From positions 434,001 through 498,000 of the forward strand of contig NZ_ML660167.1 of the NCBI RefSeq assembly GCF_007004725.1: a stretch of DNA of 64,000 bases, written 5' to 3'. This stretch comes from Aliikangiella coralliicola. GTDB taxonomy: Bacteria; Pseudomonadota; Gammaproteobacteria; Enterobacterales; Kangiellaceae. Below, in pieces: positions 1 through 15,000 of the stretch (positions are counted from its first letter, which is position 1; every line of letters begins with the position of its first letter). Under the pieces are notes generated by a model. That model saw nothing but the letters and a program-made list of their open reading frames with translations, had not been told where the DNA came from and made no database searches. Position numbers and translations under genes: made by a program.

Positions 1-3000
1 ATGCAGGACTTTGAGCGTACCATTAGAGGTTTTAGTCTCAACTTTTCTTGCAACGGCGATAAAATCATCAGACTCAATCCAGTAACGTTCTTTCGCAAAT
101 GGATACACAGGCAGACTGATACGTTTTGGCTTGTCTTGAGGGTAAAGCTTGTTCCAATCTATCTCTAATCCTTTCACCCATAAACCTAAAAGTTTGGAGA
201 GTTTTTGGCTGCCAATCCATTTATCAATTATCGTTTCCTTAACATCTTCATCCTGGCTGACGATACTCATACTTTCTTTGTTTTGATAAACCTGGCCAGT
301 ATAAACACCGTCGATTTTTTTATTTCCGCCTTGCACCTGCTCTTGTACATAGTTATCGAGTTTTTCAACCAATTGCTCTATGGAGTCAACCATAAAACCA
401 AGGCGTTCTTCCATCGGCTCGCGGCCTACTTGCAAAGTGTAACTCAGCGCAATGAGGTCCGGTTTCGTCTGGTTAGAGAAATTTTCTTTCGATAAGAAAT
501 TAAGTAAGTTGCTCGCGCTTTGTTGCAACTGCTCCTGAGTTTTAGCCGAAAGCGGTACGATAACTTTTGAGTTTTCGGTTATCACAGAAATGGTTTGATT
601 ATCTTGACCATTCGACGCACGCGCTTTCAGCGACGGAGCATGCTCAGCGACAACCATATGAACATTGGTACCGCTGAATCCGTATGAACTTATCGCGGCT
701 TGACGTCGTTCCTTATTTTGCACTTCCCAGTCACGCAACTGGTCGTTAACATAAAATGGGCTATTTTCCAGTCCGATATGTTCATTCAGTTTGGTAAAGT
801 TAATCGTTGGCGGCAGTTGTCTGTGTTTAATCGCCAGGATTAACTTTATTACCCCGGCAACACCGGCCGCGGTAACACAGTGACCAATGTTGCTTTTCAC
901 TGAACCAAGTGCGCAATAGTGCTGCTTGTCTGTATACTTTTTGAAGGATTTTTTCAGTCCTTCAACTTCAATAGGATCGCCTAACTTAGTACCGGTTCCA
1001 TGGGCTTCTATCAATTGTATGTTATTCGGGTCAATCTGATATTTGTCATAAACTTCCTGTTGCAGGCGAGTTTGCGATTGAGGATTTGGTGCAGTGATTC
1101 CGTTACTTTTTCCATCCTGATTAACCCCCCACCCTTGAATGACGCTTTGAATAATATCGCGATCTCTTTCCGCATCGTCGAGACGCTTTAACATCACAAC
1201 ACCAACGCCTTCACCAGGAACAAAACCATTCGCCTGTTGATCAAAAGTAAAGCAACGACCATCGGGAGATAACATGCCGGACTGCGCAGCTTTAATATGC
1301 ATGGCTGGCCCTGCCATTACATAAACACCACCAGCTAACGCCAAGTCACTACTGTTTGAGGTAAGGCTTTCACAAGCATTGGCGATGGCAACCAAAGATG
1401 ACGAACAGGCAGTCTCTATGGATAAGCATGGTCCCTGCAAATTCAAAAAGTAAGAAATACGCGCCGCTAAAATTGAAGTGGCGCCACCGGTAAATCCTTG
1501 CGCACTTAACTGTTGTTCAGCGGAGAATTGTTGATAATCACCGTTAGCACAACCGACAAAAACACCGCATTTACTACCTGAAAGTGTTTGCGCATTGTAA
1601 CCTGCATTTTCAATACTATGCCAACATGCCTGTAGAAATATTCGCTGTTGCGGATCCATATTTTCGGCTTCAATCGGCGAAATATTAAAAAACAAAGGAT
1701 CAAACATATCGTATTCAGGTAACGCTCCCATCCACTGACTGTTTGTTTTACCGGCGACAGGTTCTCCTTCCTGATAGTAGGTATTAATATCCCACCGCGT
1801 TTGTGGAATCTGCGTAATACAATTTTTACCCTGGGAAATGTTTTCCCAATATTCATCCAGGTTGTTCGCCTGTGGAAATTGTCCCGCCATACCAATGACA
1901 GCGATTGGTTGCGTTGAGTGGATTTGCGAGGGCGACGATTTTGAATTTGATAATTGGCGCCATGAAGTCAGTTTATTCACAATGAGTTGTGACGCGACTT
2001 CGACTTGATTAAGCGTATTAACATCGGCAGTTTGCTGTGCAATTTCTCCCGTTGTTAAAGGCTGACCAGCAGAAGATTCAGGCTGCTGCAATTCAGGCTG
2101 ACTTGAGCTAACAACTTCTGACTGCAGGGAAGTTGCAGTTTCAGAAATCACTTGTTCAAGGGATCCAGCTTGCTCAGCTTCTTCTTTCACATACTGGCTA
2201 AACTCAGCCAATGTCGGATAACTATAAACTTTGATCGCTTCTATCGAAACCTGGTATTTTTCATTCACTTTACGAACCCAGGTGACGCCGTAAATCGAAT
2301 CTAATCCTAAATCAACAAATTGCGCTTCCTCGTCGATTTCATCCAGTTCCATATGCAATTCGTCTGCAAGTAATTGCTTGAGGGTCGCAGTGATACTGGA
2401 CAAAGTGTCGACACTCGACTTTGTTGGAATAGCTTGGGTTTGTTGTGATTGTGGTTGTCGTTGTGGTTGCGTTTGAACCAGCTGTGTTTGAGCTTGTTGC
2501 GTCTGAGTGTTTCTGGGCTGCGCCAGGTCTGGTTGAGCAGCAGGAATATTCTGAGTCGACGCAGTGGTTATCACCGCGCCGTTCTTCTCAGCCTCTTCTT
2601 TTACATACTCACTAAACTCGGCTAAAGTCGGATAGCTGTATACTTTAATTGCCTCAATTGATACCTGGTATTTTTCGTTCACTTTGCGAACCCAGGTAAC
2701 GCCATAAATTGAATCTAAACCTAAGTCGACGAACTGAGCGTCTTCGTCGATCTCATCCAGTTCCATATGCAGTTCGTCAGCGAGCATCTGTTTTAAATTG
2801 GCGGTAATAGAAGACAGTTGTTCGCCAGCTTCCGGTTGCGAACTTTGTTGCGGTGTGGGACTGGTGCTCGCTTGTGATTCAACATTAGCAATCGCAACCG
2901 GCGAAACATTTGATACCGTTTTCGCGGCTTCAATTCGTGGTGATTCGATTTGTGCAACTTGTGCTGTTACGTTATTTGCTACGGTATTTGCTACAGTCGC

Positions 3001-6000
3001 AGCCGGCGCAGGTTGGCTTAAAGGTGTTTCCTCAACCGGGCTAGCCACTTTTTGCACTGTATTGTTATCAGCTTCTTCTTTTACAAACTCACTAAATTCC
3101 GCCAGAGTTGGATAGCTGTAAACTTTAATTGCCTCAATTGAAACCTGGTATTTTTCGTTCACTTTACGAACCCAGGTAACACCATAAATTGAATCTAAAC
3201 CTAAATCGACAAACTGAGCGTCTTCGTCGATTTCATCAAGCTCCATGTGTAGTTCATCGGCCAATAGTTGTTTCAACGTCGCAGTAATCGAAGTGAGAGA
3301 CTCGCTGGTCGGTGTATTGACCTGCTCTTCGTTAGATGGCTGCGCTAATTTGGCTGGTTGATTATTTTGCGAAACACTTTCTGAAGCAGGACTTTCCAGC
3401 GCCACTTTTTCCTGCTCTGCTTTACGGGCTTCACTTTGTCGTGCCTCAGCCAGATCGAAGAAGTTATTTTGGATTTGTTCGAGGGTATCAGCACGACCAA
3501 CGAAAGTTTTATCGTGCATTGCCAACTCTAATTCATAGGTTTGTTCCAGCGGCTTGTGTAACTGCTGAGTAAATTGATGTTTTAATCCAATTAACTGTTC
3601 ACGAGCGTTATTAGCAAGAGTTTTTGCCAATGCCATCGCTGCAGGTACAACTTCTTTTCTGGGCAATACTGGAATCGAAAGTCCCCGAGCTGCGAGTTCA
3701 CCGCCGGCAATCTCCTGCGCGGTTAGCAGACTTTCTCTCGCCAGATCATAGCCAAGTTGTTTTGGTAATATTAAAGTTGCACCAGCGCCCGGCGTAAATC
3801 CGAAATTCATGTAAGGGCTTAAGTATTTACTTTCTCTACTGAAGAATACGAAATCGGCAAACATTCCCAGCGCCCATCCCGCGCCAATTCCGTGTCCTTG
3901 CATAGCTGCGATCACCGGTAGTTTACACTCCATTGCTAAATGGTAAACTTTAACGTCAGTAAACTTGGCCTTACCTTCTTGAATAGCCACAAGATCGTCT
4001 TTGGTACCGCCGGTTGAGAAATAATTATCGTATCCCGTCAAAACGATTACTTTATAATCGGGCGCTGTTTCTATATGTGAAAATACTTCTATCAGGCCAT
4101 CTAAAATAGCATCGGAATGCATATTCTTAGCTTCCCGATCTTCCATTTTAATTTCCAGTATCCCTTCGGGGTGAACCGTCGCAGCGATCACTTTCGAAGC
4201 CAATTGAATTGTTGTCGGTGAGTCGGGTAATGTTTTACCTTTGCTCGACTTAACTTCAAACCATTGAGGCTGCTGTTCAAATTTTGCCTCAATGTAAGCA
4301 ACAGCCTGTTTTTTCCAGACCTTTAAATTTTCTAATGATTGTTGATTCCACTTTTCAGCCAGACGCAATGCCGTCGATAAAACTTCACCTTGCTTGCTGA
4401 CTAACAAACCTGGCAGATTCTGTTGTAACTCGGTACCGGAAAATTCCGCGCCGGTGAGTAATATCTGTTTCGCTAATTGATGCCCAACACGATAAGCAAA
4501 AATCATCGCCGCTTGTTTTGCCTGTTCAGAATTGGCGCTGATTCCAGCCATTGAATATTGGCCGTCAGCGAGGTAAATACAAGCATCGCAATATTGGCTA
4601 ACTAACCAGGTGATTCCTTTCGCACTGCAATTTAACGCTGCAATCACTGGAACACTTGATACTAAGATCGCACGCTGTAATGCCTGCGCCGCTTTATCAG
4701 TTATTTTTTGTGTGGCCTGAGTAAAGAAATCATCTGTTTCGCTGGTTAATACAACAGTTTGGTAATATTGGCTTTGATTAACCTGATCGAGAATTTTAGT
4801 TAAATGATTCGCCAGACCATTCGTATTAGAACGCTTACCCGCCGCGCCGACTTTGATCACTAGCGTCGTTTCAGCATGAACCGATAACTGAATTTGTTTA
4901 ACGGGCGAATTAATTTTTGGCGCGGATATTTTTTTCGACTGCAGCTTCGACGGCTGTTGTGCAGAAGATAAGTCAACTGGCGATAACTGATTGACTAATT
5001 CAACCATATGACGTGCCAGGTGCTGTTTCAATAATCTTAACGAGTGTTGCGGCTTTTCTGCTAATACCGTTGCAAGTTTTTGCCCATGCTCAACCACTTT
5101 TGCTTGCGGTAAGATTGGCGTTACCCAACCACTTTGTTTTAGTTGCTTACCGGTAAGGCCAGTGGATAAATTAACGAATTCGTGGGCGATAACATCACCG
5201 AAGCGCTCGCGTAGTAAGTTTTCTTCACTACCCGATAAACTTAAAGGCTCACAATATTGATAGCTGGCTTCTTCGCTGCAAACCATAAAGTCACATAGCG
5301 CCCCAACCAGGAATCCAGCACCCGCGGAATTCCCCTCCATTACAGCGATAACTGGGTAAGGAAACTCGACTATTGCATGGTAAAGCTTTTGGCTCACAGC
5401 CTGGTTAAAACACAGGCGATCACCGTTAATAAATTGCTGTGATATACCGTCAATCATTAATACTTTTAGCGCACTAATTTGTTTTACCCTGTTAAGCGCT
5501 TGTAACAGTTGCTCGATCACCTCGTTTAAAAGTGTATTGCCATTTTCGGCGTCGGAAATTTGAATAGAATGTATTCCCTGCCCTAAGTCAAACAGGCTGA
5601 CCAGCGGCACGCTTAAATCACGCACATCATCCGACACAGAAACCAGGTTGGCTTCCGTGACATTTGACAATGTAACGGTACCTTTTGGCAACACTTGCTC
5701 TGCATGTTGAATAACCGGCACTTCAGGCGCTGCCAAATCGATTTGGGTTGGTTTTTCAAGTGTTAGACTCGCGCCTGATGAAGCACTCAGCGCTTGCTCG
5801 TTCAGACGAACCGGCGTAGGTTGAGTCGACGGCTCTTGTTTGTCGCTAACCTCAATCGACTCAGGCTTAGCTAATAGAATTCCCGATGGTTTATCCACGG
5901 GATCCACTGATAGTGAATCTTCTTCGACTTCGCTCGTTTGAGAAAATACCGACTGAGCGGGATCACCAATTGACAACGCTAGCTCACTCTTCGAGTTGAA

Positions 6001-9000
6001 TGTAATCGGGATCCTTTTTGGTTGAGAGAATGTCGGCTGGGTGGATGTTGGCTGAGCTGAGCGGCTAACATTAGGAATATTTTCAGATGTAACTTCTAAT
6101 TCACTTGCAGGAACCGCCGTGGTGCCGATGTGAACAGCACTAGCGTTGCTCGTAGCAACAGTGTCTAGACGGTTTGAAATTCGTTGATAAGCAATACCTC
6201 TTATTTGAACACAAACATTGCCTTGTTCATCGCATAAATCCACATCCAGTTTAACCATATCGCTTTGCAAATCGCTTTTCGCTGAGTTGCGGATCCAGGC
6301 GAACATATTTTGAGTGCAGGCAAATATAATTCGGATTGAGTCAAGACCATTAGGTAACGCCGGTAAATAAGTGGTTAAACTTGAAGCAGAAGCATATTGG
6401 CTTGCTAAATAAAGCGAACTTTCCAGTGCCGCGTTTAATGCTTCGGGTTCAAGGATATAATCGCCCGAATGATTCTTCTCTGTGGCAAGTGGCAGTTGTG
6501 CTAACAATTGATTATCGCCAAGGAAAACTGACGCAACTCCCTCAACCGTTGAAGTTGTATTGGCTTCCACCATTTGTGATTTTAGTTGGGCAACGTCCAG
6601 TTTTTCCGGTGCCGGTTGGTAGCTAAAAAGAGAATATCCCTGACAATGAACGACTTCACTTGCACTTAAGTTGGCACTAGCTGTTAAGCCGTCATTTTGG
6701 TTTTGTAAACCCTCATTTTCTTCACCAGGATTTTTATCTTTGCTGTAAATTTCAAAATTGATATTTTCGCTATCTTGTGCGAATAAGGCGATGGCAATAG
6801 CCTGATTAGCGTTTACGATAGCGGGCTGGCCCCAAGCGATATTATGAAGTTCAAGTATGCGAGAATCTTGCTGAACAGGTGACGCATGCTCTATCGCCGC
6901 GCGAGCCATCTCAAGGTAAGCTGCAACCGGCAGTAATTTTTGGTTGTTTTCAGCGACACTGTCTGCCGGCTGGTTTAAGAAATTATCAACCAGAAAAGAT
7001 TCTGTTCCATTAAAGTGAGTTTCATAACTTTGCTGGTTAAGATCAGAAGTATTAGTATGCAACAAAGGATGAAGCCATTGGCTAGCCTGAGCGCCTGAGA
7101 CAGAGCTTAAAGCCGGTAGTTGATGAGTATCAATATCGATCCAGAAACGCTTTTTCGCAAAAGGATAAGTCGGCAAACTGATCTTGGCTGGTTTGTTTTC
7201 GTCATACAGTTGATCCCAATCAAGCGCGAGTCCTTTCACCCATAAATCGAGCAGCTTTGATAGTTTTTTACGGACAACCCATTTGTTGATGGCCTCTTTC
7301 ATATCATCGTCCTGGCCAATCAACATCATTTCTTTTTTATTTGCTTTAACTTGCCCCTGATAAAAATCTTCAATATTCCTTTGACCTTCGACAAAAGCTT
7401 TCAGATTTTCAATGAGCTGGTCGACAGAGTTGACCATAAAACCTAAACGCTCTTCCATCGCTTCGCGACCAACCTGCAGCGTGTAAGCCATATTAGCCAA
7501 ATCAATATTTTGTTTTTCGTTCACCACGAAATGATAAAGCTCGTTAGCCTTCTGGTTCAGCTGTTCGCTGGTTCTCGCCGAAAGTGGGATTACAACGTTG
7601 ACGTTTTGCTCAGCGCTCACTCTTTCTTGAGAATATTCTTCAATTATCATGTGCGCGTTTGCGCCGCCTGCACCGAAAGAGGAAATTCCAGCGATACGAG
7701 GAATATTTATTCCATCGACTAATGGCTGTTTCCACTCAGTCAATGTCTGGTTAACCACGAAAGGCGTGCTGTCGAAATCAATATGGGGATTAAGCGTCTT
7801 CGAATGCAACGATGGGAATACTTGTCTATGCTTCATCTGTAGCAATATTTTTGTCAACCCGGCAATTCCAGCCGCAGGTTCACAATGACCGATGTTCGAT
7901 TTAGCGGAGCCCACAAGGCAATAGCCAAATGCTTTTTCTAGCGGTGCACCGCTCGCATCGGTCGCTGGCGTTTGTTGATAAAAAGCTTTAGTTAAAGCGG
8001 CAATTTCAATGGGGTCGCCTAATTTTGTACCAGTGCCGTGGGCTTCAATATAACTGACATGGCGCGGGTCTGTATTGGCTTCGATTAATGCCTGACTTAT
8101 TGCGCTGGCTTGTGCCTGAGGGTTAGGTACCGTGTAGCCATTAACCTTACCGCCATGACTAAGGGCACTCCCTTTGATAACGCCATAGATGTGATCGCTA
8201 TCGCGCTGCGCTTCAGATAATCTTTTCAGAATAATCGCACCGACGCCTTCGCCGGGAATATAACCATCGCCACCGATACCAAAACTGTGACAAGCTCCTG
8301 TTGTGGAAATATATTGACCGGAACTTAAGATCAGGTATTTGTTAGGGTGAATGTTGACGTTAACACCACCGGCAATTGCAAGATCAGTACGACCTTGTTT
8401 CAGATCCTGGCAAGCTAGATGAATGGCGGTGAGCGATGACGAACACATGGTGTCGATGGTTAAACTCGGACCATGCAAATTCAACACATAAGAAACTCGG
8501 TTAGCAATATCCGCCAGACTACTGGCGAAACCCATCCGCTTACCGAGCAAACTAGATTCAGCGCCAATTAATTGATATTCGCCATACATGACGCCGACAT
8601 AAACCCCCACCTGACCCGGCAAATTTTGCTCATGGGGTATTTGCAAACTAGCACGAGTGTAGCCGGCGTCTTCGACGGCCATCCATGCGTGTTGCAGAAA
8701 AATTCGCTCTTGTGGATCGAGAATTTCTGCTTCTCTCGGTGAAATATTAAAGAACTTGGCGTCAAACTCATCGACACCTTTCATAAATCCACCAAGCTTA
8801 CTCAGGTGCACGCCTTCCTGGGTTCTGTCTTCAGAATAATAATCTCTCCAGTCCCACCTTTCCGGTGGAATTTCGGTGATGCAATTTTTACCATCACGTA
8901 AGTTGTGCCAAAATTGTTCGAGATTTTCTGACTCTGGGTATCTCCCACTTAACCCGATAATTGCGATAGGTTCCGCCTGAGAGTTTTGGGCTTTAGAGTT

Positions 9001-12000
9001 TTGGGTTTTAGAATTCTGAATAAATCCAGCAGAACTCTGTTGGTTCTCACTCGATTGCGCAGGTTGTCTCGAACCAAAGCGGCCGCCTGAAATCAGCTTG
9101 GTTAAACTACCAACCTTAATATCATTACTCGAGGCTAATTCTGACTTATTTTGAATGATTGCTTTTTGGCTTATTTCAGGCTTAGCTTCTTCGGCAGATT
9201 TTGCCACTGCTCCAGCATCAGTCACGGAGAACATTTGAGCAAGTTTTTCGGAATAAGACTCAACGAAATATTCTGCTAATTCCGCCACGGTTTGATATTC
9301 AAAAAGCAGCGTTTTAGAAAGCGAACCGAATGTTTTTTCTAACTGATTGGTTAAGTTAATCGCCAGGATGGAATCAATACCATAGTTTTCCAGCGGTGCC
9401 TGTGGATCAATTTGATGAGAGGGAATTTTGAATAAAGTCGCAAACTGCTTACGCAAATAATCTTGCGTTTGTTCAGAGAGATTTCCGGCATCAACTACCG
9501 CAGTGTTCGTTGCGGAAGTTGTTACCTCGACAGTTGACCCAGCAGAATCATGTAAACGTTGCGCTTTGATTTCGTTTCGTGTCGAATTTTCTAATGCCTT
9601 ATTTTCTCCAAGCGGCTTTTCTTCAACTGAACTTTTATTAACTTTGGATTCATCAGCTATGGACTCATCAAAAAGTCTTGCGCGAATTAAAGGCAGGTTG
9701 CCTTCAATCACTAAAGTTTGCGTCTGCTGCAATGCCAGACATTGATAAAACGCTTTTAAACCGGTTTCAGTTTGCATTGCTTGCATACCCGTGGTTTGCA
9801 GCAATGATTCTTCTGTTGCCTGATCGACACTCATTCCGCCATTTTTCCATAAGGGCCAGTTAATGGCGAGTGTGTGCCCGTGACGTTGCCCCTTGGTAAC
9901 TGATTGATTGCGATTGACGGCAAACTGATTCATAAAACCATTGGCACAGGCGTAGTCGGACTGTCCGAGACTTCCCAATGAAGACTCCGACGAAAACAGC
10001 ACCATAAAATCGAGATCAATATTCTGGCTGGCAAGATCCAGGTTGAGGGTTCCCGTTACTTTGGGCGCCATAACCTGACTAAATTCATCGACAGTTTTAC
10101 GTAAAATAAAATTGTCTGCGACCATGCCTGCGCTATGAATGATGCCATTAAGCTGGCCGTATTTTTTACGGATGGATTTAAAAACGTTGTTAATCTGCTT
10201 TGGATCAAGTAGATCAAGTTGTTGGTATTCCAATCGGCTATCGTTTATATCTGAATCCGACAGCTCTTCAGCAATTGCATTGAGCAGACTCTGCTTCTCG
10301 CTGGATAATTCCGCTCGACCAGTGACGATTACTTTAGCTTGACGGGTCTGTCGCAGAATTTCCTTGCTAAATATTACGCCCAGACCGCCGAGGCCGCCAG
10401 TAATCAAATAGACGCCGTCTTCTTTAAATGCGATGGTTTCTGAATTCGAACTTTCATTTTGTTCAAGTTGACTAACATCAGTCCAATCATTTGCTAATTC
10501 CTGCCAGCGGCGAACCATGCGCTGTCCGTCTTCATATTTCACTAATCCATCGTGTAGGAGACTTCGGTTTTGCGCGAGTATATTCGCTAATTCGTCAGTC
10601 GTTACATCGGGTTCAACGAAAATAATCTGGCCGATAAACTTTGGATTTTCCAGATTGGCAGTCGTCAACAGTCCGGTTAAGCCTGTGATTAAACTATTTT
10701 CTAAATCGTTAGCAACAATCAGTTGAAGCAGCACTTTTCCCTGAGGCTTACTTTTAATTATCGTTTGTACTTGCTCAAAACAATTCAAAGCGACACGAGT
10801 GAAATGAGCCGCCATATCGTCTGATGAGTTTCGCTGAGCCAACATCAGGCGCTGACTATCATCTAATAAAGCATTTAATTGTTTGTCATCAACATTAGTT
10901 AAATCCCCCAAAACAATTTCTTGCTGGGTAATATCGGCATTTAATCCTGCTAATTGATTGTTCGAATTGAATTCTGACGCTCTAGATGGTTGCCAAACAG
11001 GCTCTGCGTACAAAGTTCCAAAAGCGCGATTTTTAGCAGCGTCTGAACTTAGCTCCGAGGTTAAAACTCTGGACGAATAACCATGGATTTGTACACAAAT
11101 ATTGCCATCAAGATCGCAAATATCGATATCAACTTTAACGAGTTTATCTGTTGGTTTACTGCCCGATGAAAAGCGAACCCACGCGAGCATTTCTTTAGTG
11201 CAACTCGACACCATACGCAAAGATTCCAGCGCAAATGGGAGTGTTGTCTGGCTGGGCAATTGATTTAACCCGGCGATTAAAACCGTACAGGATTGTAGTG
11301 CTCCATCCATGATACTTGGGTGCAATTGGTACGTAGCTTCAGTACCTTCAACCGAGTCAGGTAAACTTAATCGCGCTAGCAACTCTGCTTGTCCCTGGTA
11401 AATTGCGCTGACGCCCTGATGGGATGGGCCAAAGTCAGTGCCCATTTCAGTAAAGGCGTCGTAAAGACTGCTAACATCTACACTTCCCTGCTGCATTCTC
11501 ACTTGAAGTTGTTCGATATCAAGCTTAGCTGGCTGTGGTTGCTGAGTTAATACTATCTGGCCCTGACAATGCACAACTTCCTCATTATCAAGTCCACTAT
11601 AAATTTCATAATCAATCTGTTCGTTTTCATTAATCGATAGAGCGATACCAGTTGGGCGTGGCTCGGTCACCACAATCGGTTGTGCCCAGACAACATTGTT
11701 TAGCTCAATGGAGATTGGTTGTTGCAAGGCAGGAATCGCTTCCATTACAGCCGCGCGAGCCATCTCAAGGTAAGCAACTGCCGGTAGAATTTTTTGTCCA
11801 TTAATCACATGGTCAGCCAGGAAAAATTCCTGACCGCTGAAAATTGACCGGTAACTTTGTTGACTTAAATCAGAAGTATTACTGTGCAATAACGGATGCA
11901 ACTGCGCTGTTGATGAAACAACGTTTGCGTCAGAAAAGCGAGCGTTAGAAGCATGGTCAGAAAAGTCAATCCAGTGACGCTCTTTTGCAAAAGGATAAGT

Positions 12001-15000
12001 TGGCAAACTCATGCGCAATGGTAGCGCTTGATCGTACAAGTCTCGCCATTGTAACTGGGTTCCATTTACCCAAAGTTTCGCGAGTTTATTAACCTTTTTC
12101 TTGGCCACCCAATGATTAATCAGCTCCTGAAAATCTTCGTCTTCCGCTAATGTCTCTCCTTCGAGTATGGCATCTGACTGATTATGAGTGAGAGTATTGC
12201 CGGTAAAATAATCGGGAGAACGTTTATTTTCTATAAAGCAAGATAACGCAGCTAACAATTCGTCTAGCTCTTTCACAACGAAAATGACACGATGCTCCAT
12301 CGCTTTTCTGCCGGTCTGCAGCGTGTAGGCCAGTCGAGTCAAGTCGATATTTTTTCTCTTAGTGTTAACTAGAAACACCTTCAGACTTTCAGCATAATCT
12401 TTAAGTACGGTTTCTTTTTTCGCTGACAAAGGAACCAGGTATTTTCTCGCAGCATTGGTTGCCGACGGATTATTTGATTGTGAATCGGCACTGGAAGTCA
12501 CAGGATACTCCTCGAGTATCGCGTGGGTATTCGTGCCACCGATTCCGAAAGAACTCAGCGCAGCACGCTTTGGCGACCGGCCATTTGTCCATGACTGTTC
12601 TTTGTCTGCCACATAAAAAGGCGAATTCTCGAAATCAATTTGCGGATTCGGTTTTGAATAATTGATCAGTGCCGGAAACTTTTTATGATAGAGGCTTAAC
12701 GCCAATTTAACGCAGCCAACTAATCCCGCGGCAGTATCCAGGTGCCCAATGTTCGGTTTAACTGAGCCAATTCCGCAGAACTGTTTTTTATCAGTATAGT
12801 CCTGATAAGCTTCGCTTAATGCCATTAGTTCAATCGGATCACCCAGCGCCGTGCCAGTTCCATGGGCTTCAACATAATCAATTGACTCGGGATTTATTCC
12901 CGTTTTGTCCAATACTTGTTGTATGACTGAAGATTGTCCACTAACACTCGGCGCATAAAACCCTGCCTTATCAGCACCATCGTTATTGATACTGATCCCT
13001 CTCAGTAAACAATAAATATTGTCGCCCGCCTTAATTGCATCGGCAGCTCGTTTCACCAGGATAACACTGACTCCCTCGCCTTCTACCATGCCATCGGCAT
13101 CGGCATCAAAAGTTTTACAGTGTCCATCGCTTGATAGATTTAAACCGGGTTGATGGATATAACCAAGCCCCAAAGTTGCAGAAAGTGACGCAGCACCAAC
13201 CAATGCCTGGTCAACGTCCTTCGACTGTAAACTTTGATAAGCGGAGTACAATCCAGTTAACGATGATGAGCAATTAGTGTGAACAAAAACGCTAGGTCCT
13301 TTTAAACCTAACTGATACGAAATCATCGTAGGAATAGTTCCTCCCTGTCCCATCAGCCAGGAAACAAATTCATCAGAATTTTCCATCACGTGCGCATCGA
13401 CGGGAATTTGGGTTGCAAGCGTCTGGTAAAAATGATTGCTGGCAGACATAAACACGCTGGTGCTTTCGATTTCCTCACAAAGATACCCGGCATCCTCAAC
13501 AGCTTTCCATGAATGCATCAAAAGCTGACGAAACTGTGGGTCCATTAGTGCAGCATTGCCCGAAGAAATTTTAAAAAACTCTGGGTCAAAAAGCTCTTTT
13601 CCTTCTAACCAGGGTTTTGTAGGTACATAGTCAGGGTGATCTAATATATCTGCTGAAATATTATTTCTCTTGGCTTCATCCCGTGAAATAAATTGAACGC
13701 TTTCTTTACCTTGCGCTAGATTTTCCCAAAACGCACGATGATCTTTCGCATCAGGAAAATGACAGGAAATTCCAACTATCGCCAGACTATCCTGGTAATA
13801 ATCTTGCTCTGCCTGTTCGATGAATTCGTCAGATTGAGCGACTTGCTCTTTTTGCTGAGAATGAACCTGACTGTTTTTCGAAACTTTTGTGTCTATCGTA
13901 TTTTGTGCTTGTGCAGTTTGATCTTCAACTGTCTGCTCTTCAACAAGCTGCTCTTCAACGGCCTGCTCTTCAAAAACACGCGGATTCGTTTGCTTCACGT
14001 GGTCATGCAGATGTTGGCTGATATCACGAATGGTATTATGTTTAAATAATGTAGCCGGTAAGAATTGACAAGACATCATCTTTTCAATATTGGTTGCCAA
14101 GGTAATGACATTCAACGAGTTGCCGCCGACAGCAAAGAAATTATCGTTTAAGCCGATGGTTTCCGCTTCTGTGTTAAGTATTTCCGCCCATAACTCGACA
14201 AGTTGTTTTTCTATTTCATTGCGCGGGGCCAAATAAGTTTGGTTGGACTGTAGACTCACGTTCATGTGCTCCAAAACACGGCGATTAACTTTGCCATTGG
14301 GGGTTAGCGGAATGGACTCCAGACTGACAAATGCAACTGGCACCATATATTCAGGCAAAACCTGTTGCAGGTGAGTTCTTAGATCTTCATTGGCCAACTC
14401 GACAAGATTGTTGTTATTCGTGGTGTTGTTATTCGTAGCGTTGTTATCTGCAGCGCTGTTATCTGCTGTGTTGCTATTATCAGTTACGTCGGTTTGAGTC
14501 GATTTAGCTTGATAAAACGCGACCAATTGCTTATTTTCGTTCTGCCCTTGAACAATCACCACGCTATCATTAATTTGCGGATGCTGATTGAGTTGCGCCT
14601 CGATTTCGCCGGTTTCAATTCGGAAGCCGCGAATTTTCACCTGAGTATCTATTCTACCCAGGTATTCAATATTGCCGTCATCTGACCAACGCGCTAAATC
14701 ACCACTTTTGTACATCTTACGGCTGGTATAAAAGTCGTTTCCATAAAATGGGTTAGGCACGAATTTCTCGTCAGTCAGCTCAGGTCGATTTCGGTAACCT
14801 CTGGCCAGGCCATCGCCGGCAATATGTAGTTCTCCTGGTACGCCTATCGGCTGTGGTCGATTATTTTTATCGAGGATAAAAATTTGAATGTTATCAATAG
14901 GTGCACCAATAGGCACCAGCGCCGAGTTAAGTTGTGAACAATCAAAAAACGTCACATCGATAGCAGCTTCGGTTGGACCATATAAATTGTGTAATAAGGC

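Noticed and set aside
1506-1895. Minus-strand open frame of 129 codons in another frame
   Set aside because: Overlaps KS3 of the giant synthase, whose frame carries clear KS motifs.
2182-3305. Three regularly spaced similar blocks resembling a repeat array
   Set aside because: They are coding: three tandem ACP domains in frame, far longer than CRISPR repeats.
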